Below, piece by piece: positions 46,131-53,890 of a stretch of DNA of 56,607 nt. A program made the translations under genes and the position numbers. The stretch's first letter is position 1. Every line of letters begins with the position of its first letter. Origin of the DNA: Pseudoalteromonas luteoviolacea NCIMB 1942. Its GTDB lineage: Bacteria; Pseudomonadota; Gammaproteobacteria; Enterobacterales; Alteromonadaceae. The stretch covers positions 1 to 56,607 of the forward strand of contig NZ_AUXT01000186.1 in NCBI RefSeq assembly GCF_001625595.1, given 5' to 3'. The notes under the pieces are model-generated. The model ran no database searches. It was not told the origin of the DNA and saw nothing but the letters and a program-made list of their open reading frames with translations.

Positions 46131-46493
46131 CTAGCGGATGACTTTTTTCAATACAGCTAACAATTGATCCGGATTGAAGGGCTTCACTATCCAACCAGTG
46201 GCACCAGCGGCTTTCCCTTCACTTTTTTTATCAAGACCTGATTCAGTCGTTAACATAAGCAAAGGCGTAAATTTGTAGTTAGGTAGGTTACGTAGCTCCC
46301 TAATAAGGGTAATCCCATCCATCACAGGCATGTTTACATCTGAGATCACGGCGTCGAATCCTTGCTGTTTCGCAAGGTTTAGCGCTTCGCTTCCGTCCTT
46401 TGCCTCTGTGACATCAAACCCTGCTTTTTTAAGAGTAAACCCAACCATTTGTCTCATCGAAGCAGAATCATCCACAGCTAAAATCTTTTTCAT
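46131..46493 (-). CDS. cheY: Chemotaxis response regulator CheY-like
   Basis: This is a single-domain receiver of 120 residues. It has acidic residues Asp8-9, phospho-acceptor Asp52 in VISDVNMPVMDG, the Thr of MLTTESG and the Lys of VKPFNP. As part of an F7-type cluster it may not bind the flagellar motor; in P. aeruginosa the equivalent Che2 CheY2 does not drive ordinary chemotaxis. It lies 9 nt after the STAS gene. Confidence 0.92.
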   Translation of the reverse strand: MKKILAVDDSASMRQMVGFTLKKAGFDVTEAKDGSEALNLAKQQGFDAVISDVNMPVMDGITLIRELRNLPNYKFTPLLMLTTESGLDKKSEGKAAGATGWIVKPFNPDQLLAVLKKVIR

Positions 46494-46502
46494 ATTGACC
46501 TC

Positions 46503-46775
46503 TTAAATCTTACTGCTAAAGGATAAAATATCGGTTAAACCAAGTTGCTCAGCAGACTCAAAAAGGACCGGGCTTTCACCATGCCAAGTTATCTGCTGAT
46601 CTGAATTCATTAAACGTTTTTGCAGCGCGCATAGCATCTGAATAGTAGCTGTATCTACTTTACTGACATCATTAATGTCTATACAAATTGGCTGCCCCGT
46701 TTCTAATTCTTGAACGAACTGCTGATGCAGTTCTTCAACTTTATTGATAGCTAACTCTGAAGGAAGTTTAATCAT
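46503..46775 (-). CDS. STAS-domain protein, first gene of the chemosensory operon
   Basis: This 90-residue STAS domain is like anti-sigma-factor antagonists and MlaB-type proteins. The motif ICIDINDVSKVDTATIQML holds the usual Asp and a Thr at the site that is Ser in phosphorylated antagonists. It heads the operon before cheY. STAS proteins accompany some chemosensory clusters, but the partner here is not known to me. An inverted repeat lies 62-80 nt upstream. Confidence 0.85.
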   Translation of the reverse strand: MIKLPSELAINKVEELHQQFVQELETGQPICIDINDVSKVDTATIQMLCALQKRLMNSDQQITWHGESPVLFESAEQLGLTDILSFSSKI

Positions 46776-46836
46776 GCGCTTGGCACATTCCCTGTAAAAG
46801 TTATAGATAAGAATAGATTAGTCGTTGATGATGAAA

Positions 46837-46855
46837 TTGCCAAAAATCTTGGCAA
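46837..46855. promoter_or_regulatory. Dyad TTGCCAA-N5-TTGGCAA upstream of the chemosensory operon
   Basis: A perfect 7-bp inverted repeat with a 5-bp centre. On the minus strand its inner half includes TTGGCA, which with a 17-bp spacer and TAATCT gives a weak sigma-70-like promoter for the STAS-che operon. The dyad could therefore be an operator over the -35, or a weak terminator of the oxidase operon (TTTC follows it). I cannot choose between these from sequence alone. Confidence 0.4.
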
Positions 46856-46906
46856 AAGAAATAAAAAGATTATGTATTTAGAATAGGATCTTGCGTTTCT
46901 GTGTAA

Positions 46907-47509
46907 TTATTTGCTTTGTTCTAAAATTATTCTAAAGTCTTGCACCATTTTTTCTGCGTTGATATTCGGTACCTGACCCTGTTTAAACTCTGGTTTAAAT
47001 ATGGCTTCTAACTGGCCTAATGGATTAATTAATGCGATTGAAGCACTATGATCTACGTAATAATCAGTCCCGCCATCATCATTAATTGCGTAGATAAGCC
47101 CAATATCCCTGACAAACGGAAATAGCTGTTTATGTTGCTGGGTCGCAGCGATAAAAGCCTTGTCAAAGTAACTTACATAAGCCTGACGTTTTTCACTGGT
47201 ATCACGATTTGGATCGACAGATACAAACCATACTTGAGAATCTGCCAATTGACTGATTTTGGTATTTATATGGGTTAGTTTCGATAGTGTCATTGGACAA
47301 ATATCTGGACAGCTGGTGTAGCCGAGAAACAGTAAATTCCAGTGACCTAATAAGTCTTTGTTGGAAACGGTTTCATCGTGCTGATCAAGCAGTTCAAACG
47401 GCTTTAGCTCTTTCGGCTCGGGGTAGTGGACCGTCAATTCTGAAACCGCCTCCTCAGGCGTACAGGCAGCCAGTATACCAACTAGAATAAACAGTAATAT
47501 CAAACGCAT
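46907..47509 (-). CDS. SCO1/SenC-family copper chaperone for cytochrome oxidase
   Basis: This membrane-tethered thioredoxin-fold protein delivers copper to the CuA site. The 200 residues have a lipobox ending LAAC (Cys16), so it is a predicted lipoprotein. The copper ligands Cys67-X3-Cys71 lie in TSCPDICPM and the His in VDHSASIAL. It shares a TAATG junction with ctaB and is the last gene of the oxidase operon. Confidence 0.94.
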   Translation of the reverse strand: MRLILLFILVGILAACTPEEAVSELTVHYPEPKELKPFELLDQHDETVSNKDLLGHWNLLFLGYTSCPDICPMTLSKLTHINTKISQLADSQVWFVSVDPNRDTSEKRQAYVSYFDKAFIAATQQHKQLFPFVRDIGLIYAINDDGGTDYYVDHSASIALINPLGQLEAIFKPEFKQGQVPNINAEKMVQDFRIILEQSK

Positions 47510-48414
47510 TACAAAACCAGCTTATCGACTAATAATACAACAAAGAGTAACAATAAATACGTAATCGAAAAACGAAAAACTTGCATTGCTGACTCTGACT
47601 TTGATTCAAAATATAAGCAGGTTATTTTTTGCACAAAAACCACATTTAACAAACTTGATATAATCAAATAAAACCACCCAGACATACCAATTAAAAATGG
47701 TAGTAAACACGCTAGCATTAACAATACCGCGTAAATTAGCATGCATAGCTTGGTAAACTTCACGCCATGGGTAACTGGTAGCATAGGAATGTGGGCACGT
47801 TCGTAGTCTTTTTTTCTAGCTATCGCAAGCGCCCAAAAATGTGGCGGTGTCCATGTGAATATAATCATCACCAACAACCATGGCTCTGCACTCATTGTGC
47901 CTGACTCACTTACCCAACCAAGTAAAGGAGGCATTGCCCCTGCCAGCCCTCCAATCACAATATTTTGTGGCGTCATATGTTTTAAAAAAACAGAATATAC
48001 TACCGCGTACCCAAACAATGCACTGACTGTCAAAACTGCGCAAAGCCAATTACTAAATATTAGTAAGAGACCAACACCGCTCAACCCAATACATGCAGCA
48101 AAGATATAAGCTTGCTGCGACGTTAATTGTCGCTGCGCTAAGGGCCTATGACGCGTCCGCGCCATTTTCTTATCTCGCTCTTGATCGACAACATGGTTAA
48201 TTGCCGCCGCGGCTGCGGACACAAGCCCAATTCCAAGTAAACTAAAACATTGAGCCATTGCGCTGCGCCCAACCTCTGGCGCTAAAATGATCCCCACCCA
48301 TGCCGTTAACACCAACATAAACACGACTTTAAGTTTACATATACCAAGGTATACTTCGACATTTTTAGGAAGGTCTGAAACGCGTGTTAGATATTTTGCG
48401 CTGTGTAGATTCAT
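47509..48414 (-). CDS. ctaB: Protoheme IX farnesyltransferase (heme O synthase)
   Basis: It farnesylates heme B to heme O, the first step to heme A. The 301 residues form about nine membrane helices, with the prenyltransferase motif NHVVDQERDKKMARTRHRPL (about 63-82) carrying the Asp-rich Mg site. ATG 48414 has AAGGTGA upstream and overlaps the ctaA stop as ATGA; an upstream ATG at 48450 lies inside ctaA and is less likely. It acts before CtaA in the same operon. Confidence 0.94.
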   Translation of the reverse strand: MNLHSAKYLTRVSDLPKNVEVYLGICKLKVVFMLVLTAWVGIILAPEVGRSAMAQCFSLLGIGLVSAAAAAINHVVDQERDKKMARTRHRPLAQRQLTSQQAYIFAACIGLSGVGLLLIFSNWLCAVLTVSALFGYAVVYSVFLKHMTPQNIVIGGLAGAMPPLLGWVSESGTMSAEPWLLVMIIFTWTPPHFWALAIARKKDYERAHIPMLPVTHGVKFTKLCMLIYAVLLMLACLLPFLIGMSGWFYLIISSLLNVVFVQKITCLYFESKSESAMQVFRFSITYLLLLFVVLLVDKLVL

Positions 48415-49406
48415 AACATCACCTTTTTCGCTCGACTGAGGAAATAACAAACTCGAACTAAGGCCAACAACAGCAGCGCCGCCATAAGGTTATGAAATAA
48501 AGTTAAAAGAATAGGGAATTTAAAATGTACAATTATGGCCCCAATCGCCACTTGCATCAGTACCAATACCAATACCATATTTGTTGCGCGGCGAATCATC
48601 GACTGCTGTATTTTTATATGCACAACAAATGCAAGCATCACAATCGCTAAAACAGTGACCGCAGCCCAAATACGATGTACCAGATGAATAGACAAGCGCG
48701 TCTCAAAGGGCAGCACACCATATTCATATGTGCTCGCCGACTCTGGTACTTTCAATAAGCTGCTCCAAGAGAATAATTCACCATTTGAACACAGCGGTAA
48801 GCCCGTACAATGCGGTGCGGCATAGTTTGCTGCAAGCCATCCCCCCAAGGCAATTTGAAAAACTAACACACATAAACAACCAACTCCTGCCTTTAAACAA
48901 ACCTGTGCATTACATTCATACTCAATATTTTTCCGCTCAGTCCTTAAATATATTAACGTGAGTAGGGACAAAATAGTAAAGCCACCTAAGAGATGCCCCA
49001 TAACGACAAAGGGTTGCAAGTTTAATGTTACTGTCCACATGCCCAAAAGCGCTTGAAAGCAAATCATGACTAACAAACTTGCAGCCAGTAATTTTGGTGC
49101 CTGCCGCTGGTTTGAGCGAACAATAACGATAAAAATAAATAACACGACGAGGGCTAAACCACCTGCAAAATAGCGATGGATCATTTCAATCCAAGCCTTT
49201 CTCGGTTCAAGGTTACTGCTTGGAAACTCTATCTGAGCGGTGGTTATCTCGTGCAACTCGTTTGGCACTGTTAAAAAACCATAACAACCGGGCCAGTCTG
49301 GGCAGCCAAGCCCAGCGTTACTCAACCGAGTATATGCCCCCAAAACCACAACACACATCGCCAATATGCAGGCAAATGTGATCGCGCGATGAAATACATG
49401 CGACAT
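48411..49406 (-). CDS. ctaA: Heme A synthase
   Basis: It oxidises the heme O methyl group to heme A in the inner membrane. The 331 residues have eight hydrophobic helices. There are heme-ligand His residues in EMIHRYFAG, MGHLLGG, LVHRIWAAV and FHNLMAA, and the extracytoplasmic Cys pair in CTGLPLC. It overlaps ctaB by 4 nt (ATGA). Confidence 0.94.
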   Translation of the reverse strand: MSHVFHRAITFACILAMCVVVLGAYTRLSNAGLGCPDWPGCYGFLTVPNELHEITTAQIEFPSSNLEPRKAWIEMIHRYFAGGLALVVLFIFIVIVRSNQRQAPKLLAASLLVMICFQALLGMWTVTLNLQPFVVMGHLLGGFTILSLLTLIYLRTERKNIEYECNAQVCLKAGVGCLCVLVFQIALGGWLAANYAAPHCTGLPLCSNGELFSWSSLLKVPESASTYEYGVLPFETRLSIHLVHRIWAAVTVLAIVMLAFVVHIKIQQSMIRRATNMVLVLVLMQVAIGAIIVHFKFPILLTLFHNLMAALLLLALVRVCYFLSRAKKVML

Positions 49407-49415
49407 ACTCCCTCC

Positions 49416-49892
49416 TTATTTTGAACGTGCATAATTGAGCAGCTTTTTCATATCCTTTAGTAACCCTTTAAGTACCAAACGGTTTGACTCAGGGTTAGGT
49501 TGATATAAGTACTCAAGGACAACGAGACCATGTTTATCAACTAAATAAAATGCTGCTGGAGCCAGCGTAGACTGCTTGCTCTGAAGCACTGAAAACGCGA
49601 TTTCATGGTCAAACAGGACAACGGATACTTTTTGACTGTGTTTACCCAGCGCAACTTTCAATTGCTCCGCATTTTTACGTTGTACTTCACAAGATTCCTC
49701 GCAGTGTTCTGGTAAGTTAAGAACAATACTCCACATTTTATCGTCTGACTTTATGGGTAATACCACTTCTTGCTCCAAGAAGCGTCCATAATTGGTGGTT
49801 GAAGTGGGCGCTAAATCAAATTTCAGTACGGTAATTGCGGCAGCTACAGGTAATAGAAAGCACCCTATAAACAACCCTAATGTTTTATTCAT
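49416..49892 (-). CDS. Membrane-anchored CxxxC protein of the oxidase operon
   Basis: This 158-residue protein has one N-terminal membrane helix (about 4-25) and a periplasmic thioredoxin-like domain. The motif HCEESCEVQRKNAEQLKVALGK resembles the CxxxC helix of SCO proteins. The pattern VSVVLF and FYLVDKHGLVVLEY fits the beta strands of that fold. A SCO-like metal or redox role in oxidase assembly is inferred from position and motif only. It overlaps the SURF1 gene by 8 nt and precedes ctaA by 9 nt. Confidence 0.78.
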   Translation of the reverse strand: MNKTLGLFIGCFLLPVAAAITVLKFDLAPTSTTNYGRFLEQEVVLPIKSDDKMWSIVLNLPEHCEESCEVQRKNAEQLKVALGKHSQKVSVVLFDHEIAFSVLQSKQSTLAPAAFYLVDKHGLVVLEYLYQPNPESNRLVLKGLLKDMKKLLNYARSK

Positions 49893-50571
49893 TATGACTA
49901 GCCCCCTGATTCTTATGTTTATATGCGAAAAATGCGATCACTCCCGCAGAAATACCAATGAGTAACCATTGCAGAGCATAAGCACGATGTTTATCAGGGC
50001 TCATTACAACAGCTTGATAATGAGGCCTTACACCCGAGAAAACAGCTTGCTTTGCAATCATCAGCAAAGGAGAAATCTGATGCCCTGTATCTAGACCAAA
50101 AAAGGCGTGATCTAGATATTGCAATACATTGTCATGATGCGCGCTTTGATTAGGTGCTGTTGCTAACGTAAAACCTGACCATTCACCTATCTTGAACTCT
50201 ACGTTTACGGAGACTCTGTCTGTTGGCAACTCAAAAATAGGCAACCTTTTACGGTCTTGACCACCGGCAATAAATCCCAAGTTAAGTGCGTGGTATTCGG
50301 TGTGCCCTTGAGGGAGAAAAAGTACAATTAGATCGTAGCCAATTTGACCTTCAACAATTTGATTGTCTAGCAACCACCATTTGGAAGTATCAATATGCCC
50401 GCTAATTGTCGCTGTCGCGCCTTGCAACAACTCTGGCTCTGACACAGCCTTCCACCACTGCTTGTCACTACGCATAGCAATTTGTGTTAAGTAACCTTGC
50501 TTTTCTTGTGCGCGCTGCCATTGCCAAAGTGCCAATCTAAAACACACCGAAACGACAATTGTCACTGCCAA
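49885..50571 (-). CDS. SURF1-family cytochrome oxidase assembly protein
   Basis: This is an inner-membrane assembly factor for heme A insertion. It has the N-terminal helix with LALWQWQRAQEKQ, a periplasmic loop domain with GHIDTSKWWLLDNQ, and a C-terminal helix (LQWLLIGISAGVIAFFAYKH). The TTG at 50571 lies inside the first helix and has no ribosome site. The frame is open back to a stop at 50631-50629, and the upstream codons give a better basic N-terminus (RLFKQK) but contain no ATG, GTG or TTG. A GAGGG site sits 7 nt before an ATC at 50613. The true start is therefore unresolved. Confidence 0.9.
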   Translation of the reverse strand: MAVTIVVSVCFRLALWQWQRAQEKQGYLTQIAMRSDKQWWKAVSEPELLQGATATISGHIDTSKWWLLDNQIVEGQIGYDLIVLFLPQGHTEYHALNLGFIAGGQDRKRLPIFELPTDRVSVNVEFKIGEWSGFTLATAPNQSAHHDNVLQYLDHAFFGLDTGHQISPLLMIAKQAVFSGVRPHYQAVVMSPDKHRAYALQWLLIGISAGVIAFFAYKHKNQGASHNE

Positions 50572-50625
50572 AATAGCCAGAACTGTACTAGTCTTTTGTT
50601 TAAATAGGCGGATGACAGAACCCTC

Positions 50626-50928
50626 ATGCTAATAAAATGGATTATTACTGCACTACTTCTTATTATTCTCTACCACTTATTCAGAGCACTTTTCGCAATG
50701 CTTAAAGGCCAAGAGACCTCTAAAAATATGTCAAAAATGCTCGGCAAACGTGTTCTTTTTTCTTTAGCGGTTGTTTTGTTCATCTCACTTACAAGCCAAT
50801 TCGGACTGATTAAACCCAACCGCTTTGATCCCTCTACAATACGTACACAAACACAAACAAGCACAACCAAACCACATCCACAAAGTGCCAATACCAAGCG
50901 GCAGCCTGAAATGCAAAGTGTTGATTAG
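50626..50928 (+). CDS. DUF2909-like twin-helix membrane protein
   Basis: This 100-residue protein has two membrane helices (about 4-23 and 44-62) and a hydrophilic Thr/Gln-rich tail (about 72-100). Small two-helix proteins of this type sit in cytochrome oxidase clusters and are known as DUF2909; function unknown. It is the only plus-strand gene in the oxidase region. Its tail is encoded opposite the last helix of coxC (95-nt overlap), and its start abuts that of the SURF1 gene. Confidence 0.75.
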   Translation: MLIKWIITALLLIILYHLFRALFAMLKGQETSKNMSKMLGKRVLFSLAVVLFISLTSQFGLIKPNRFDPSTIRTQTQTSTTKPHPQSANTKRQPEMQSVD

Positions 50929-51709
50929 AATCGAGGTGGCCCTTAATAGTTCGTAACCACACCACCAATAAAATTATCGCTCCAAGTGTCACATGCATAC
51001 CATGGAAGCCAGTCAGCATAAAGAAAGTGTTGCCATAAATTCCTGAGTTAAGCTTGAGCCCTAATTCCTGGTAAGCATGGATATACTCTTCGACCTGCAA
51101 GCCAAGAAAGATGAATCCTAATAAAATCGTTACACCCAAAAATACCGTGAGCTTAGTACGTTCGTCTCGCTCAATTGCAGTATGTGCAAAGTGTAAGGTG
51201 ACAGAAGAAGTGAGTAGGATGATGGTATTGAACAGCGGTAGACCATGCCAAGGCATGGCTTGTGTTATATCCCCACTTGGCGTAACTAACAGCGGCCATA
51301 CAGCTTCAAAACTGGGCCACAATACTTCATTTGTCATCAAGTTGTTGCTACTGCCTCCAAGCCAAGGCACAGCAAACATTCGAACGTAGAAAAGAGCGCC
51401 AAAGAATGCCGCAAAAAACATCACTTCGGAAAAAATAAACCATCCCATTCCTTGCCTAAATGAACGGTCCATTTGTTCAGAGTACAAACCACTCATAGAC
51501 TCATCAATAACATGCCGAAACCACCCCACAATCATTACTATGAGTACCCCAATACCGGCAAACAATACCCAAGCGCCATAACTGGCATCGCTATTTAACT
51601 GCATGACTGTGAGGCCTGCGCCCACCGCAATAAGAAACATTGCGACAGCACCTACAATTGGCCATGGGCTTTGCTCTGGCACATAATAAGTTTGATAACT
51701 CTTATCCAT
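50834..51709 (-). CDS. coxC: Cytochrome c oxidase subunit III
   Basis: This structural subunit of aa3-type oxidase has 291 residues and seven membrane helices. The family motifs FHGMHVTLG and AAWYWHFVDVVWLCLFVFVY lie at the C-terminus and FSEVMFFAAFFGALFYVR near residue 95. It overlaps ctaG by 8 nt. The 3' end is overlapped in antisense by the DUF2909-like gene. Confidence 0.95.
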   Translation of the reverse strand: MDKSYQTYYVPEQSPWPIVGAVAMFLIAVGAGLTVMQLNSDASYGAWVLFAGIGVLIVMIVGWFRHVIDESMSGLYSEQMDRSFRQGMGWFIFSEVMFFAAFFGALFYVRMFAVPWLGGSSNNLMTNEVLWPSFEAVWPLLVTPSGDITQAMPWHGLPLFNTIILLTSSVTLHFAHTAIERDERTKLTVFLGVTILLGFIFLGLQVEEYIHAYQELGLKLNSGIYGNTFFMLTGFHGMHVTLGAIILLVVWLRTIKGHLDSNQHFAFQAAAWYWHFVDVVWLCLFVFVYVL

Positions 51710-52301
51710 TTTCGTGACCTCGCAGGGAAACGTCTTCAGCTAAGCTTACAAGCTGATCAGGCGTATTTTTTTGCTTTAGATTTGAAGTGGCCATACTGTC
51801 TGTAACATCATACAAAGTGTAGGACAAAGTTAACTCTTGTACGTCCGTAGGCAATTCTGTATCTACATAAAAGCGCAACGTAAACTTCATCGTTTGATTC
51901 GCTTGTAAACTTTGTTGATCGAAGCAGAAACAGGCTAACTTATGTAAATACTTTGCCGCTTGACCAGGGGAAACAGAGGGTATGGCTTGCATTATTCGAG
52001 CACTATCGCTCAGGTTACGGGCAATAAACTCTACTTCTGATAACTTACCAGGCTGCACAATGACAGAATACTGCTGAGCTTCAACGCTAAATGGCGCACT
52101 ACTTTTAGCGTGTGTTGTAAAACTAACATCCACTACCCTAGACTCATCAACCCTGTCGCTTTGTTCTGCAACAACCAAATCGATTTTTCCGTTTAGTCCT
52201 GTGATATCACAAAACACGTCATACAGCGGCACCAAAGCAAACGCAAACGCAAACATACCAAGTACCGCTAAGATCAGTTTTTTAATTAATGGAGTATGCA
52301 T
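51702..52301 (-). CDS. ctaG: Cytochrome c oxidase assembly protein CtaG/Cox11
   Basis: This copper chaperone for the CuB site of subunit I has 199 residues. One N-terminal membrane helix (about 8-26) is followed by PLYDVFCDITGLNGK and an Ig-like periplasmic domain with the copper-binding CFCF motif (ACFCFDQQ). It overlaps coxC by 8 nt and coxA by one base. Confidence 0.95.
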   Translation of the reverse strand: MHTPLIKKLILAVLGMFAFAFALVPLYDVFCDITGLNGKIDLVVAEQSDRVDESRVVDVSFTTHAKSSAPFSVEAQQYSVIVQPGKLSEVEFIARNLSDSARIMQAIPSVSPGQAAKYLHKLACFCFDQQSLQANQTMKFTLRFYVDTELPTDVQELTLSYTLYDVTDSMATSNLKQKNTPDQLVSLAEDVSLRGHENG

Positions 52302-53890
52302 TAGTCTACCTTAGGCGGCTTAGAAAACGTGTGATAAGGCGCAGGTGAAGCAACCTCCCACTCTAAACCTTCTGCGCCATCCCAAACTTTATTGGGCACA
52401 GACTCTCCGCCACGAATACATTTGAATACAACAGCCACAAATAAGAGTTGAGACAACCCAAATACAAACCCGCCAACGCTTATGATGGCGTTAAAATCAG
52501 CGAACTGCAGTGCATAATCTGGAATACGTCTTGGCATACCTGCCAAACCAACAAAATGCATCGGGAAAAACAACACGTTTACACTTACCAACGACATCCA
52601 AAAGTGCCACTGTGCCAACGTCTCGTTGTACATATTGCCAGTCCATTTAGGCAGCCAATAGTAGGCGGCCGCCATAATGGAAAACACCGCACCAGTTACA
52701 AGCACATAGTGAAAGTGTGCCACAACAAAGTAGGTATCATGATATTGAAAATCAGCAGGAGTAATCGCTAACATCAGGCCTGAAAAGCCGCCTAATGTGA
52801 ACAACACAATAAACGCAATCGCAAACATCATGGGGATCTCAAAGCTAATCGCACCGCGCCACATTGTCGCCACCCAGTTAAAGACCTTAACGCCTGTCGG
52901 CACCGATATAAGCATTGTTGCATACATGAAGAACAACTCTCCTGCCAATGGCATACCAGTCGTAAACATATGGTGTGCCCAGACTACAAATGACAGCAAT
53001 GCGATAGATGACGTCGCATAGACCATCGAAGCATAACCAAACAATTTTTTACGAGAAAAGGTAGGAACGATGGTCGAAATTATGCCAAAAGCAGGCAAAA
53101 TCATGATGTAAACTTCAGGATGTCCAAAGAACCAAAAAATATGCTGAAACATCACCGGGTCGCCACCGCCTGCTGCATCAAAAAAGCTAGTGCCAAAGTA
53201 CTTGTCGGTGAGTACCATAGTCACAGCGCCGGCTAGTACCGGCATAACTGCAATCAATAAAAATGCCGTGATCAACCATGTCCAAACAAATAGTGGAAGT
53301 TTCATCCACGTCATTCCAGGGGCACGCATGTTTACTATGGTAACGATGACATTGATCGCGCCCATGATGGAGCTAATCCCCATAATGTGCACAGCAAAAA
53401 CAAACAGCGCTGTATTGTCGTTACTGTAGGTTGTGGAAAGCGGTGCATAGAATGTCCATCCAAATGCAGGACCACCGCCTTCCATAAATAAAGACATCAA
53501 TAAAATAGCGAAAGCAAATGGTAAAATCCAAAAGCTCCAGTTATTCATTCTAGGTAACGCCATATCTGGCGCTCCAACCATCATCGGGATCATCCAGTTT
53601 GCCAAACCAGTAAATGCAGGCATTACAGCTCCAAATACCATGACGAGGCCGTGAACTGTTGTCATCTGATTAAAGAAATGCGGATCGACCAGTTGCATGC
53701 CGGGCTGAAATAACTCAGCGCGAATCACCATCGCCATTGCACCACCAGTTAGAAACATCAACAGCGAAAACAATAGATACAGCGAGCCGATATCTTTGTG
53801 GTTTGTGGTATATAGCCAACGCTTTAAACCCGAAGGAGCGCCATGAGAATGCTCGTGCGATGCTTTTTGTTCTTCTGCGGCAATAGACAT
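52301..53890 (-). CDS. coxA: Cytochrome c oxidase subunit I
   Basis: This is the catalytic subunit of a type A heme-copper oxidase, 529 residues with twelve membrane helices. It holds the low-spin heme ligands (TTVHGLVMVFG and VAHFHYVLVTG), the CuB His with cross-linked Tyr in WFFGHPEVYIMILP, the two His of WAHHMFTTG, and the K-channel Lys in SVPTGVKVFNW. The Glu of HPEVYI marks the A1 subtype. It overlaps both neighbours by one base. Confidence 0.97.
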   Translation of the reverse strand: MSIAAEEQKASHEHSHGAPSGLKRWLYTTNHKDIGSLYLLFSLLMFLTGGAMAMVIRAELFQPGMQLVDPHFFNQMTTVHGLVMVFGAVMPAFTGLANWMIPMMVGAPDMALPRMNNWSFWILPFAFAILLMSLFMEGGGPAFGWTFYAPLSTTYSNDNTALFVFAVHIMGISSIMGAINVIVTIVNMRAPGMTWMKLPLFVWTWLITAFLLIAVMPVLAGAVTMVLTDKYFGTSFFDAAGGGDPVMFQHIFWFFGHPEVYIMILPAFGIISTIVPTFSRKKLFGYASMVYATSSIALLSFVVWAHHMFTTGMPLAGELFFMYATMLISVPTGVKVFNWVATMWRGAISFEIPMMFAIAFIVLFTLGGFSGLMLAITPADFQYHDTYFVVAHFHYVLVTGAVFSIMAAAYYWLPKWTGNMYNETLAQWHFWMSLVSVNVLFFPMHFVGLAGMPRRIPDYALQFADFNAIISVGGFVFGLSQLLFVAVVFKCIRGGESVPNKVWDGAEGLEWEVASPAPYHTFSKPPKVD

